Assembly (NCBI GenBank): GCA_046329555.1
Contig: JAXLUK010000001.1
Location: 372,001 to 436,000, forward strand
Source: UBA1941 sp046329555
GTDB lineage: Bacteria; Bacteroidota; Bacteroidia; Chitinophagales; LD1
DNA: 64,000 nucleotides
Reading direction: 5' to 3'
Below the pieces are notes generated by a model. The model saw only the letters and a program-made list of their open reading frames with translations, ran no database searches and was not told where the DNA came from. The position numbers and the translations under genes were made by a program. This document shows positions 1-8,013 of the stretch, one piece after another (positions within the stretch are counted from its first letter, which is position 1; every line of letters begins with the position of its first letter).

Positions 1-399
1 CTGCCGCAGCATCGTACAAAATTCATCAGTGCCCTGAATAATGGCTGCAATAACCTCACCGGGAATACGGTGCTTGTTGCGATTGATAACCGAGGTCAGC
101 AAAAAATTATCCGTGGCGCCAATGCACAACAAATCATCCAGATTCATCACCACAGCATCTTGCGCAATGCCTTTCCATACGCCAACATCGCCGGTTTCCT
201 TCCAATACAAATACGCTAAAATTGATTTCGTGCCGCTGCCATCAGCGCTCATGGCATTGCACCACGCTGCATCACCGCCTAAAAGATCATCGTATATCTT
301 ACAAAAAGCCTTCGGATACAATCCGTGATGCAACTGCTTCACGGCCGCATGTACCTCTTCTTTGGAAGCCGAAACACCTCTTGCTGCGTATTTGTCCAT
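1..399 (-). CDS. purM: Phosphoribosylformylglycinamidine cyclo-ligase (AIR synthase), N-terminal part
   Basis: The gene starts with ATG at 399 and stays open for 133 codons to the left edge, so its C-terminus lies outside the window. The visible protein begins MDKYAARGVSASKEEVH and continues with YPKAFCKIYDDLLGG, a Ser-Ala-Asp-Gly-Ser-Gly-Thr-Lys segment and MNLDDLLCIGATDN. The last two match the nucleotide-binding loops of the PurM/AIR synthase family, in the form common in Bacteroidota. The enzyme closes the imidazole ring of FGAM to make AIR in cytosolic purine synthesis. It follows aroA by 9 bp and is probably the last or near-last gene of the same minus-strand operon. guaA, another purine gene, lies elsewhere in the window. 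The family is clear; completeness cannot be judged. Confidence 0.85.
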   Translation of the reverse strand, partial: MDKYAARGVSASKEEVHAAVKQLHHGLYPKAFCKIYDDLLGGDAAWCNAMSADGSGTKSILAYLYWKETGDVGVWKGIAQDAVVMNLDDLLCIGATDNFLLTSVINRNKHRIPGEVIAAIIQGTDEFCTMLRQ

Positions 400-408
400 A
401 TGCCTGCT

Positions 409-1620
409 TTAGCTTGGAAACAACTGTTGCAGCTGCTGCCAAAACAAAGGAAATGATTTTTCCACCACCTCGGGCGCTTCAATGTCAACAGGTGCCAACA
501 CACCCAGTGGCGCAAAGGCCATGGCCATGCGATGGTCGCCATAAGTGGCAAAGCGCGTTCCCGGTTGCAACTTAAACGCACCTGTTATACTAAAAACGCC
601 TGCTTCTTCTTGTAATGTCACGCCCGTTTTGCTGAGTTCATGTTGCATGGCCGCAAGGCGGTCGGTTTCTTTAATCCGTAATGAATCTAATCCGGTAAAG
701 CGCCATTTCAAACCCCGGGCTGCCGCTATCACCATCATCGTCATCGCTACATCCGGATGGCGGGTAAAATCGATGAGCCAATTTTCATCCTCCACCTTAC
801 CATTCGTTTTTTTAATAGTCGTGCCATCGGCCAAAAAGGAAGTTTCTATAGCTAACCGCCGCAGCCATTCGCTAATTACTTTATCCCCCTGCGCCGACTG
901 CCCATCCAACCCCGGAAAAGAAACCTGCGCCTGAGGCGATAAGGCAGCCAAAGCATAAAAATAACTGGCAGCCGACCAATCCGCACCGATTCGAGCCGTG
1001 ATTGGTTGCACTTGCTGCGGCGCCACCTGCCAACCCTGTTCAGTGGCGGTAATGGCTATGCCACATTGCTGCAAACAAGCCAAGGTAAGTTCTACATAAG
1101 GCGCAGATACCAATGCGTCCGTTAATTGAATGGAAATACCATGCGGAAGAAAAGCACCGATGAGCAACAAAGCAGAAATATACTGACTGCTAATGGAGCC
1201 GCTGATGCGCACCTCACTACCTATTTTTTGTTGATTCACCGGAATACATTCCAATGGCGGAAAACCCGGTGTACCCAGATAATCAATTCTGAAACCTAAT
1301 TGCATCAAGGCTTTCACCAATTCACCAATAGGCCGCTGATGCATGCGCAGGGTTCCTTTCAGCATGCGATGCTGACCGCTGGCGCAATAGTAGGCACACA
1401 AAAAACGCATGGCCGTGCCGGCATCGGCAACATCCGTTACAAAAGTGGTTTGTTTTAACGCTTGTTGCAGCAAACGCGTATCTCTGGCATCACTGATATG
1501 CGGCATTTGAATTTGATTTCCAGCCAAAGCCTGTAAAATTAACCAGCGGTTGCTCTCACTTTTCGACAGTGGCAATTGCACCCAACCTGAAGGCGCTTTT
1601 CCGGTATAATCAACCACCAT
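409..1620 (-). CDS. aroA: 3-phosphoshikimate 1-carboxyvinyltransferase (EPSP synthase)
   Basis: 403 residues, slightly shorter than the usual ~427. It transfers the enolpyruvyl group of PEP to shikimate-3-phosphate in chorismate synthesis. Family signatures run in order: LPLSKSESNR near residues 16-25, DAGTAMRFL near 84-92, a PDVAMTMMVIAAARG segment, RIKETDRLAAM, and TYGDHRMAMAFAPLG near the C-terminus. Together these supply the substrate-binding Lys, Ser, Arg and Asp residues of the two-domain fold. The ATG at 1620 is chosen because it places the first conserved beta strand right after the start. A frame open further upstream would run deep into aroB. The start overlaps the 3' end of aroB by 11 bp, so translational coupling is likely. 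Confidence 0.93.
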   Translation of the reverse strand: MVVDYTGKAPSGWVQLPLSKSESNRWLILQALAGNQIQMPHISDARDTRLLQQALKQTTFVTDVADAGTAMRFLCAYYCASGQHRMLKGTLRMHQRPIGELVKALMQLGFRIDYLGTPGFPPLECIPVNQQKIGSEVRISGSISSQYISALLLIGAFLPHGISIQLTDALVSAPYVELTLACLQQCGIAITATEQGWQVAPQQVQPITARIGADWSAASYFYALAALSPQAQVSFPGLDGQSAQGDKVISEWLRRLAIETSFLADGTTIKKTNGKVEDENWLIDFTRHPDVAMTMMVIAAARGLKWRFTGLDSLRIKETDRLAAMQHELSKTGVTLQEEAGVFSITGAFKLQPGTRFATYGDHRMAMAFAPLGVLAPVDIEAPEVVEKSFPLFWQQLQQLFPS

Positions 1621-2674
1621 AATTTTTGATTTGTTGCGATAACTCTTGCACCGCTGCAATGGCCTGTGCTTCACCCACGGTTACATCCAATTCCACCTGG
1701 CCAATTCCTTTCAGCAAAACAAAGCGAATCTGGCCGTTGCGATTTTTTTTGTCATTTTTTAAATAGGTGATGATTCGTTCTGTATAAGGCTCCAAATCCC
1801 ATTCAAAGCCATACAAGCCCAAAATGAATCTTGCCAGCTGCTGATAATCTTGCGCAGGCAAACGACCCGTGCGCCAGGAAAGAAACGCAGCTGCCATTAA
1901 TCCTAGTGCCACCGCCTCACCATGCAAAATATCCTGTGCATCTTCCAGCAAGGCACTTTCAATAGCATGACCCAAGGTATGCCCTAAATTGAGTGATTTG
2001 CGGATATTCTTTTCTTGCGGGTCACGGGAAACGATAGATAATTTGATAGCCGCAGCGTGCTGAATATCCTCGAGGCTCACCTGTTGTAATGTAGCCGTAT
2101 CGGTTGCTACCATTCGACGATAGCCGGCCTCATCAGCCAGCAAAAAATGCTTGAGCATTTCAGCAAAGCCGGCACGCCATTCTCTGGGCGGCAAGGTTTC
2201 CAGAAATGCCGTGCACGAAAAAATTGCTTTAGGCATACTGAAAGTACCTATCTGGTTTTTATTTCCACCGAAATCAATTCCTGTTTTACCACCAATGGAG
2301 GCATCTACCATCGCCAGCAGTGTAGTAGGAATATGAATAAAATCAATGCCTCGCTTATAAGTGGAAGCCGCAAATCCCCCTATATCACCTACCATACCGC
2401 CACCTAAATTAATCAACACCGCGTGGCGGTCGGCAGCAGCACGAGAGAGTGTTTCCCAAATAAAAACGCAATTATCCAGCGATTTTTGTGATTCACCGCT
2501 GTCCATTTCAATACCGTGATGCGGTGGCAGATGATGCTGTAGTAACGGATAACAATATTCGCGTACTTCAGTATCCGTTAGTACGAAGATAGACGAATAA
2601 TGGCGTAGTGCCGGTATGAGCTGAGCCTGCAAGGTATCTATAGAATCCGCATAATGTGGTGCAACTATTTTCAT
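1610..2674 (-). CDS. aroB: 3-dehydroquinate synthase
   Basis: 354 residues, normal for the family. It converts DAHP to 3-dehydroquinate with NAD and a divalent metal, in the second step of the shikimate pathway. The nucleotide-binding stretch GGGMVGDIGGFAAS is followed by RGIDFIHIPTTLLAMVDASI and GGKTGIDFGGNKNQIG. The metal-site segment LNLGHTLGHAIE comes next and then HGEAVALGL, which carries a further His ligand. The ATG at 2674 overlaps the stop of the upstream aldehyde dehydrogenase gene as ATGA. A TTG two codons upstream is less likely. With aroA directly downstream, two consecutive shikimate modules are co-transcribed. Confidence 0.94.
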   Translation of the reverse strand: MKIVAPHYADSIDTLQAQLIPALRHYSSIFVLTDTEVREYCYPLLQHHLPPHHGIEMDSGESQKSLDNCVFIWETLSRAAADRHAVLINLGGGMVGDIGGFAASTYKRGIDFIHIPTTLLAMVDASIGGKTGIDFGGNKNQIGTFSMPKAIFSCTAFLETLPPREWRAGFAEMLKHFLLADEAGYRRMVATDTATLQQVSLEDIQHAAAIKLSIVSRDPQEKNIRKSLNLGHTLGHAIESALLEDAQDILHGEAVALGLMAAAFLSWRTGRLPAQDYQQLARFILGLYGFEWDLEPYTERIITYLKNDKKNRNGQIRFVLLKGIGQVELDVTVGEAQAIAAVQELSQQIKNYGG

Positions 2675-4017
2675 TGGCAATAAACGGTTTTCACATTTAC
2701 AAATTCCATCAATCCAAAGGTACTAAGTTCGCGCCCGAAGCCGCTGCGTTTAACACCGCCAAATGGCAACCGCGCATCGCTCTTCACAATATCATTAACA
2801 AATACATTTCCCGTTTGCAATTCACTTAACAAAGGCATTACAGCAGCCTGATTGGAAGTCCACACCGATGCACCCAACCCGTACACCGATGCATTCGCCA
2901 GATTGATAGCCTCCTTTACGTCGCGAACACGGGTGACCGACCATACTGGTCCAAATACTTCCGTTTCAAACGCCGTCATTCCCGGCAATACTTCTTCCAA
3001 AACCGTTGGCATCACAATATTCTGGCCATTTACCACAGCATCCGAAAAATGCGCCCGCGCACCAGCCTTAATAGTTTCCTGAATTTGTGTTCGTACTTTT
3101 TCCGCCAAATCCAGTCGTGCCAAAGGGCCAATCTGGGTGCTGTCCTGCATCGGATCGCCCACACGCAGTGATTTCACCGCAGTAATGAGTTGCTCCAAAA
3201 AATCATGATAGATCGATTCATGAACTAAAAAGCGTTTGGCAGCGTTACACGATTGCCCACTATTAATACTTCTCGATTTTATGGCACCGGCAACCGTAGT
3301 TTCCAGCGGCGCATCGGCCAAAACAATAAAGGCATCGTTTCCGCCCAATTCTACCACAGCAGGTTTAATGGCTTGTCCAGCCAGGCCGGCAATGATGGAC
3401 CCTGTTGCATCGCTTCCCGTGAAGCTGACGCCACTAATGGCTGTATCAGCAATCAGTTTGGCCGTATCTTCATTCGACAAATAAAAATTCGCGAATTGAT
3501 TTTTCATGCCACATGCCGCAAATAAATCAGCAATGGCGGCTGCGCACTGGGGTACGTTAGGTGCATGTTTCAACACCACCGTATTACCGGCAACCAAGGC
3601 CGGAATAGCAAAACGAAACACCTGCCAGAACGGAAAATTCCAGGGCATCACGCATAAAATCACGCCTAATGGCTCGAATGCTACAAAAGACTGCGAAGCA
3701 TTGGTTGCAACAGCTTGTGGCGCCAATGAAGTTGTTGCGGTGCTGAGATAGTAATCAAAAGCAGTTTGCACTTTCGCCAGTTCATATCGTGCTTCGGCAA
3801 GTGGCTTTCCCATTTCCAGCGTAATCAAACGGGCAAACGTATCCTGCTGCGTTTTTAGGTGATCCGCTACCTTTTTTAAGCGCTGCAATCGATCCGTCAA
3901 CAACAACCTTTTCCATTCATCAAATCCTGCCTGTAATGGCCGTACATCTGGATAGTGATCCAGGGGATATTCTTGGAGAAGTTGACCGGTAAAGGGATTG
4001 ACAGAGCAGTAATTCAT
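2671..4017 (-). CDS. NAD(P)-dependent aldehyde dehydrogenase, succinate-semialdehyde dehydrogenase type
   Basis: 448 residues, a shorter variant of the aldehyde dehydrogenase fold like the Sad/YneI class. It starts MNYCSVNPFTGQLLQEYPL. The cofactor-binding segment is VMPWNFPFWQVFRFAIPAL with GNTVVLKHA after it. The general-base Glu sits in VVELGGNDAF and the catalytic Cys in NSGQSCNAAKR, so the enzyme looks intact. Oxidation of succinate semialdehyde is the usual assignment for this subgroup, but the true substrate cannot be read from sequence. It is the first gene of the run leading through aroB and aroA to purM. Nothing links it to shikimate synthesis except position. Confidence 0.85.
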   Translation of the reverse strand: MNYCSVNPFTGQLLQEYPLDHYPDVRPLQAGFDEWKRLLLTDRLQRLKKVADHLKTQQDTFARLITLEMGKPLAEARYELAKVQTAFDYYLSTATTSLAPQAVATNASQSFVAFEPLGVILCVMPWNFPFWQVFRFAIPALVAGNTVVLKHAPNVPQCAAAIADLFAACGMKNQFANFYLSNEDTAKLIADTAISGVSFTGSDATGSIIAGLAGQAIKPAVVELGGNDAFIVLADAPLETTVAGAIKSRSINSGQSCNAAKRFLVHESIYHDFLEQLITAVKSLRVGDPMQDSTQIGPLARLDLAEKVRTQIQETIKAGARAHFSDAVVNGQNIVMPTVLEEVLPGMTAFETEVFGPVWSVTRVRDVKEAINLANASVYGLGASVWTSNQAAVMPLLSELQTGNVFVNDIVKSDARLPFGGVKRSGFGRELSTFGLMEFVNVKTVYCQ

Positions 4018-4104
4018 ATTGCTTTATAGGCTGGGTGAAAATACGGTATTGCGCGACTTTTACCGCTTCTTAAAAAAACCAAAAAAAACTGGCGTTGAAG
4101 GTTT

Positions 4105-4119
4105 TGGCAAAGCGTTGGC
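4105..4119 (+). promoter_or_regulatory. Possible sigma-54-type -24/-12 promoter
   Basis: GG at 4106-4107 and GC at 4118-4119 are separated by exactly ten bases, within TGGCAAAGCGTTGGC. This fits the spacing of the sigma-54 consensus TGGCAC-N5-TTGC. The GC is 27 bp upstream of the DUF4476 start codon, so a transcript would begin just before the AAAGGAG ribosome site. No activator-binding site was identified. It may be coincidence in a single short sequence. Confidence 0.4.
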
Positions 4120-4146
4120 ATGATAGGTTCAAAAAAGGAGTTTATT

Positions 4147-4845
4147 ATGAAACGCTTTTCAACCATCGTCACCAGCCTGCTGTTAACGGCACAGTTGTTT
4201 GCTCAACGCGGACCAGCCTGTGTGCTGAGTTTATCCAGTGAAAGAGGATCTTCATTCATGGTATCTGTAGATGGAGCACCATCGTTGCTTGCGCAAGGTA
4301 CCGTAACTTTCAACGATTTGAGACCAGGTCGCCACTACATCACCATTTCCGATGTGGCGCGCCACTGTGCCTCCGCAGCCAATCGTCCTATTTTCGCAGG
4401 CGAGTTATGTTTAAAGCCGCGCATGCAAACTACGGGTGTGTTTAGTAGATGGGGCGTTAACTGGCAGGAAACCGCGCTGTATAATCGCCCCCATTGCCAC
4501 GACGAGGACGACCGTCCACGCGCATGGAATCAGTGGGAGCAACAACAACAACAAAATTGGTATTTTGACAACATCGATATGCAGCGGCTGACCGGCACGT
4601 TGCAACATACCACTTTTGAAAGCACCAAAATTTCAATCGTGAAGCAGGCCGTAGCCAACCGCACCTTGTATACTGATCAGGTGGTGCAGTTGCTTTCTTA
4701 CTTCAGCTTTGAAAGTTCAAAATTGGATTTGGCCAAGTACCTCTATGGCAACGTGGCCGACAAACAAAATTATTACCAGATTAGTAATGCCTTCGCTTTT
4801 GATTCCAGCATTAACGATCTCAATAATTTTCTAGCTTCGCGATAA
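4147..4845 (+). CDS. Secreted DUF4476-domain protein
   Basis: 232 residues starting MKRFSTIVTSLLLTAQLFAQ, a clear signal peptide. The N-terminal half is a short beta-rich segment (FMVSVDGAPSLLAQG, then FNDLRPGRHYITISD), as seen in other Bacteroidota exported proteins that display a PEGA-like repeat. A Gln-rich linker follows near residues 125-138. The C-terminal ~90 residues contain three helical repeats of the type FESTKISIVKQAVANR / FESSKLDLAKYLYG / FDSSINDLNNFL, which is the DUF4476 pattern. The ATG at 4147 is chosen because a strong AAAGGAG lies at 4134-4140 and the signal peptide begins there; an upstream ATG at 4120 lacks both. A terminator follows at 4878. The molecular function is unknown. 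Confidence 0.8.
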   Translation: MKRFSTIVTSLLLTAQLFAQRGPACVLSLSSERGSSFMVSVDGAPSLLAQGTVTFNDLRPGRHYITISDVARHCASAANRPIFAGELCLKPRMQTTGVFSRWGVNWQETALYNRPHCHDEDDRPRAWNQWEQQQQQNWYFDNIDMQRLTGTLQHTTFESTKISIVKQAVANRTLYTDQVVQLLSYFSFESSKLDLAKYLYGNVADKQNYYQISNAFAFDSSINDLNNFLASR

Positions 4846-4877
4846 GTAACTCAACGTCGAAAACACATCAATATGGG

Positions 4878-4902
4878 GTCCCGCTCAGGCGGGACTTTTT
4901 TT
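4878..4902 (+). terminator. Rho-independent terminator after the DUF4476 gene
   Basis: A seven-base-pair GC-rich stem (GTCCCGC / GCGGGAC) with a TCAG loop is followed by seven T residues. It ends immediately before the ATG at 4903, so the next gene's start abuts it. This argues against any start codon for the next gene lying inside the hairpin, such as the ATG at 4873. Confidence 0.85.
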
Positions 4903-5499
4903 ATGGAAACAGTAATGCCCTTATATCTGCTGCCGGCTCCCGGATACTGGCACACCCTGCTTTCAGCATCTGCGGTGACCATTGAAGCGCAGGAGAATTT
5001 TATTAAAAGTACGTATCGCAACCGTTTTTGGATATCCGGAGCGCAAGGATTACAGTTGTTAAGCGTTCCGCTTCTCGGCGGCCGCGACAGTCACCGGCTT
5101 TACCGCGAAACACGGATATCGTATGAAGAACCTTGGGCACGAAAACATCTTCAGGCTATTAGAAGCGCCTATGGCAGCAGTCCATTTTTTGAGCATTATG
5201 CCGCATCATTTTTCCCTTTGTATGAACGCCCGGTAGCATTGCTTTGGGAGCGAAATTGGTTGTTGCTGGAATGGGTCTTAAAACAATTGCGAATGACCAT
5301 TTCGTTACCCCTAACGGAAATTTACGAATGCCTTCCTAAAACGTCGGACAACAGATTACAAACTTCCTGGGAAGCCCCGCTTCGTCCCTACCTACGGCCA
5401 TTCGAACCCTCTCCCGCCGTGTTACCACAAGTATCCATATTAGATTTGTTGTTTAACACTGGCCCCGAAGCACTTCATTACATTGGTCTGAATAAATAA
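4903..5499 (+). CDS. WbqC-like family protein
   Basis: 198 residues. It resembles the WbqC-like family of Bacteroidota: an early YLLPAPGYW segment, then an EAQENFIKSTYRNRFWI stretch, LLSVPLLGGRD, and YEEPWARKHLQAIRSAYGSS, followed by FFEHYAASFFPLYE. These correspond to the family pattern of an aromatic-rich N-terminus, a ‘sYrNR’ segment and a helix with HxxxI-xxxY-xxxPFF spacing. WbqC relatives occur in polysaccharide clusters and as stand-alone genes near signal peptidase genes; the reaction is not established. The start at 4903 follows the terminator directly, leaving little room for a ribosome site; 4915 is an alternative. No signal peptide is seen, so it is probably cytosolic. Confidence 0.7.
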   Translation: METVMPLYLLPAPGYWHTLLSASAVTIEAQENFIKSTYRNRFWISGAQGLQLLSVPLLGGRDSHRLYRETRISYEEPWARKHLQAIRSAYGSSPFFEHYAASFFPLYERPVALLWERNWLLLEWVLKQLRMTISLPLTEIYECLPKTSDNRLQTSWEAPLRPYLRPFEPSPAVLPQVSILDLLFNTGPEALHYIGLNK

Positions 5500-5522
5500 A
5501 ATCACTTCGCTATTTTGTTGCC

Positions 5523-5996
5523 ATGAAATATTCCGTTTTCTGCTTGTTGATATTACTCTCAGTGGTGGGCCGGTCGGCCAACCCAAAGGCTGATTCGCTG
5601 TGGTGCGATGCATTGCATCAAATGATTAAAGCGGCTAGTTTAGATATCGTTTTGGTAGAACTCAAGCAAGTAAATGACTCAGCAGATGTGGCGCCATTCA
5701 TTCCCAAATTACAATTATCGCCACTCCACGCTGATACGGTTTGTAAACGTTACGGCAAGGTCAGTTATCGCGGCCTCATGTTCCCCCCTTCTTCAAAAGA
5801 CCGTGCCGAACTGTATTGGTATGATTTAGCGAAAAAGGTGAGAACTTGTCTGGAAGTATGGCAGGAGCAGCCAGTGCCTCAAAACGATGGTGCTGTGGAG
5901 AAAGACATCCTGTTTACCAATACAGAAGATGAAACCGTGGTTCGCTTGCAACTGCTGAAACAAGGTGCCTATCGGGTACTAATGCAGGTGTACTAG
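5523..5996 (+). CDS. Hypothetical exported protein
   Basis: 157 residues starting MKYSVFCLLILLSVVGRSANPKA, a signal peptide with a likely cleavage after the RSA segment. The rest is a small mixed domain with no family I recognise. Features include the KQVNDSADVAPFIPKL stretch and a final LQLLKQGAYRVLMQVY strand. Two Cys (in LWCDAL and TVCKRYG) could pair in the periplasm, and a third lies in VRTCLEVW. It begins 23 bp after the WbqC-like gene and is probably co-transcribed with it. Its function is not known. Confidence 0.6.
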   Translation: MKYSVFCLLILLSVVGRSANPKADSLWCDALHQMIKAASLDIVLVELKQVNDSADVAPFIPKLQLSPLHADTVCKRYGKVSYRGLMFPPSSKDRAELYWYDLAKKVRTCLEVWQEQPVPQNDGAVEKDILFTNTEDETVVRLQLLKQGAYRVLMQVY

Positions 5997-6072
5997 GCTT
6001 ATCCACACCCTGTTAACATCGCGTTAAAAACTTTCAAAAATTACGGGGCGGCTAAACTGTATTCTTGCGGCC

Positions 6073-7062
6073 GTGGAAGTAACACCATTAATACGGGATT
6101 TGTTGTGGGAGCACGATTGCGTTATTGTGCCCGGCCTGGGTGGCTTTCTGTTGCGTTACCATGAGGCGCAGTACCACCCGGTAACGCACCTGTGGCGCCC
6201 TCCTTCTAAAATGATTTCGTTCAATGCTTCGCTTTCTGTTTCTGATGGCGTTTTGGCGCATGCATTGGCCAGAAATTCCGGCATTTCATTTCGCGAAGCA
6301 GAACAATACTTGTTAACCTGGGGCGAGCGCATGAACGCCCTTTTGAGGGAGCAACAAGAGTTAGTGTTTCCGGGCATTGGAAGGTTGTATCGCGATGTTG
6401 AAGGACATGTGCAGTTTCATCCTGAAACAGCGGTAAATTATCTGGCTTCAGCGTATGGCCTACCTAACTTTGAGGCTGCTCCTGTTTTGCGTCAGCGCGA
6501 ATCTATTGAGGTGCCGCTGTTTGAGAAACATCGACCTTCAGTCATTGTTCGTAAAAGAAATCGCTGGCCGCTGGCCGCCGCAGTTATTTTCCTGTTAGGA
6601 TTGGGTGTGCTCATAGGACTTATCAATACCAATCTGGATATACCGGCATTACGCTTAAATGAAGCCGGCATGTTGCATTGGGTAGAAGCCGTGCATCCGG
6701 TGGCGCATTTAGATGTTCAGCCCAAACCGGTAATGACAAACAATCCCGAAACCTGGCCGGGAATTGAATTTAACGCAGTTAATCCCATAACGCCATTAAG
6801 CCTTGACACGAATAACATTTTGCCTGCTGTAGAAACTGGCAATGGATACTTTGTGATGGTAGGTGCTTTTAAAGAAACCGGTAATGTAGACCGGGCCGAG
6901 CAGTTTATTCATGAACATTTTCCCGGCGCTGTAATTTATAAAGATACTTCTCCGTACTTCGTGCGCATCGGATTCAAAGCCGGCGATTCCTATGCCGAAG
7001 GCTTGAATGCTTTGCGCGAAGCAAGGCAATTTGATACTGCATTTTGGCTGTTGCGCAAATAG
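6073..7062 (+). CDS. HU-CCDC81-like / SPOR-domain membrane protein
   Basis: 329 residues from a GTG start. The N-terminal ~125 residues (IRDLLWEHDCVIVPGLGGFL, ISFNASLSVSDGVLAHALA, LVFPGIGRLYRDVEGHVQF) match the HU-CCDC81 pair of Bacteroidota, a cytosolic histone-fold-like module. A positively charged stretch near residues 158-164 precedes one membrane segment near 165-184 (PLAAAVIFLLGLGVLIGLI). The C-terminal ~75 residues (GYFVMVGAFKETGNVDRAEQ to AFWLLRK) form a SPOR domain, which binds denuded septal peptidoglycan. The topology therefore links a cytosolic, perhaps DNA- or protein-binding module with the septal wall. No binding partner is known. It converges closely on the minus-strand gene ending at 7066. 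Confidence 0.8.
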   Translation: MEVTPLIRDLLWEHDCVIVPGLGGFLLRYHEAQYHPVTHLWRPPSKMISFNASLSVSDGVLAHALARNSGISFREAEQYLLTWGERMNALLREQQELVFPGIGRLYRDVEGHVQFHPETAVNYLASAYGLPNFEAAPVLRQRESIEVPLFEKHRPSVIVRKRNRWPLAAAVIFLLGLGVLIGLINTNLDIPALRLNEAGMLHWVEAVHPVAHLDVQPKPVMTNNPETWPGIEFNAVNPITPLSLDTNNILPAVETGNGYFVMVGAFKETGNVDRAEQFIHEHFPGAVIYKDTSPYFVRIGFKAGDSYAEGLNALREARQFDTAFWLLRK

Positions 7063-7065
7063 GCC

Positions 7066-7638
7066 TTATTCCAACTGTTTAAAGAGTAAATCTTCCGCCA
7101 TTTTATGAAAGTAGAATGGCTTCACTTTGCGCCATTCAACGGCCTGATAATGCGCACCCATGTTCACGTAGTAATGCAACTGATGTTGCTGCATTTCGCG
7201 CACCACATGCGCCCTGAAATTAAGTGCGATAATCCATCCTGAAACATCCCTTATAGAATCATACCAATCTTCATAATAACTATCGTCGGAACCGTGGAAG
7301 TTCAGTACATTTTCACCAATCAGGACAAAGCGAGAAATGCCGCTTTCCAGCATCGGATCTATCACTTCTTTGCGCAACAGCATGATATCATTGGAAATGG
7401 CATCATTCCATTCACCCAGCAATTCAATCACAGCGAATTGCTTTTCATAATTCACAAATAAAATCTTGCAAAACAAGGTGGGTGAACCGATGTCGTCCCA
7501 TTGCGGATGGATATAATAATTATACACCTGATGGTGATAAGCCATTTCGCTATACCGCCGGCGGTAGAACGGCGATTGCTTGTCGTTTGAGGCTATGTAA
7601 TAGTCGCGCCACAAGAAGAAAGGCTCTATATCATGCAT
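7066..7638 (-). CDS. Conserved Bacteroidota hypothetical protein
   Basis: 190 residues. It starts MHDIEPFFLWRDYYIASNDK at the ATG at 7638; a longer frame to 7653 adds residues without a ribosome site. The protein is rich in aromatic residues and has no signal peptide or membrane helix. Recognisable blocks are SPFYRRRYSEMAYHHQVYNY, FVNYEKQFAVIELLGEWNDA, and RFVLIGENVLNFHGSDDSYY. I recall similar proteins in related genomes but no assigned function. The start lies 43 bp from the divergent lipoprotein gene, so the promoters overlap. Confidence 0.65.
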   Translation of the reverse strand: MHDIEPFFLWRDYYIASNDKQSPFYRRRYSEMAYHHQVYNYYIHPQWDDIGSPTLFCKILFVNYEKQFAVIELLGEWNDAISNDIMLLRKEVIDPMLESGISRFVLIGENVLNFHGSDDSYYEDWYDSIRDVSGWIIALNFRAHVVREMQQHQLHYYVNMGAHYQAVEWRKVKPFYFHKMAEDLLFKQLE

Positions 7639-7680
7639 GAACGGAAAATACAATTTTCAGGTAATTGCTATATTGCTGCT

Positions 7681-8010
7681 ATGAAACGGTTAGCATCTTG
7701 GTTAAAATTTACGGCATGGGGAATGCTGGCAGTTATTGCGATACTTTTCTCTTCCTGTAAAAAATGTAAGTATTGTGAGAATAGTTGTAAGGTTTGTACC
7801 GATGCTCATTACCGGATTACGGTTTGCAGTGATCGCCTTTCTGCAGATTATTACAAATTATATATCGATTCACTCACTTCCCCCGGTTTAGGCTGGAGTT
7901 GCCAGGATACCACGCCCGACCGCGGCGAGCAGGTTTGCGCAACGCGCAATTTTGATTCCCAAATTACCTGGAAGGAAGCTTCAGGTTATACCTGCAGAAG
8001 TGTTGATTAA
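7681..8010 (+). CDS. Small Cys-rich lipoprotein
   Basis: 109 residues from the ATG at 7681. An N-terminal hydrophobic segment (FTAWGMLAVIAILFSSC) ends in a lipobox, making Cys26 the likely lipidated residue. Directly after it comes CKKCKYCENSCKVC, a run of closely spaced Cys, and four more Cys follow in the remaining domain (TVCSDR, GWSCQD, EQVCAT, YTCRSV). This density suggests disulfides or metal binding at the membrane surface, but the family is not recognised. A more distal ATG at 7633 would add 16 residues before the signal sequence and is rejected. It converges with the FTR1 gene (4 bp gap). Confidence 0.6.
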   Translation: MKRLASWLKFTAWGMLAVIAILFSSCKKCKYCENSCKVCTDAHYRITVCSDRLSADYYKLYIDSLTSPGLGWSCQDTTPDRGEQVCATRNFDSQITWKEASGYTCRSVD

Positions 8011-8013
8011 ACA

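Noticed and set aside
4873..4902. Start codon at 4873 for the WbqC-like gene
   Set aside because: The ATG and first codons lie inside the Rho-independent terminator of the previous gene.
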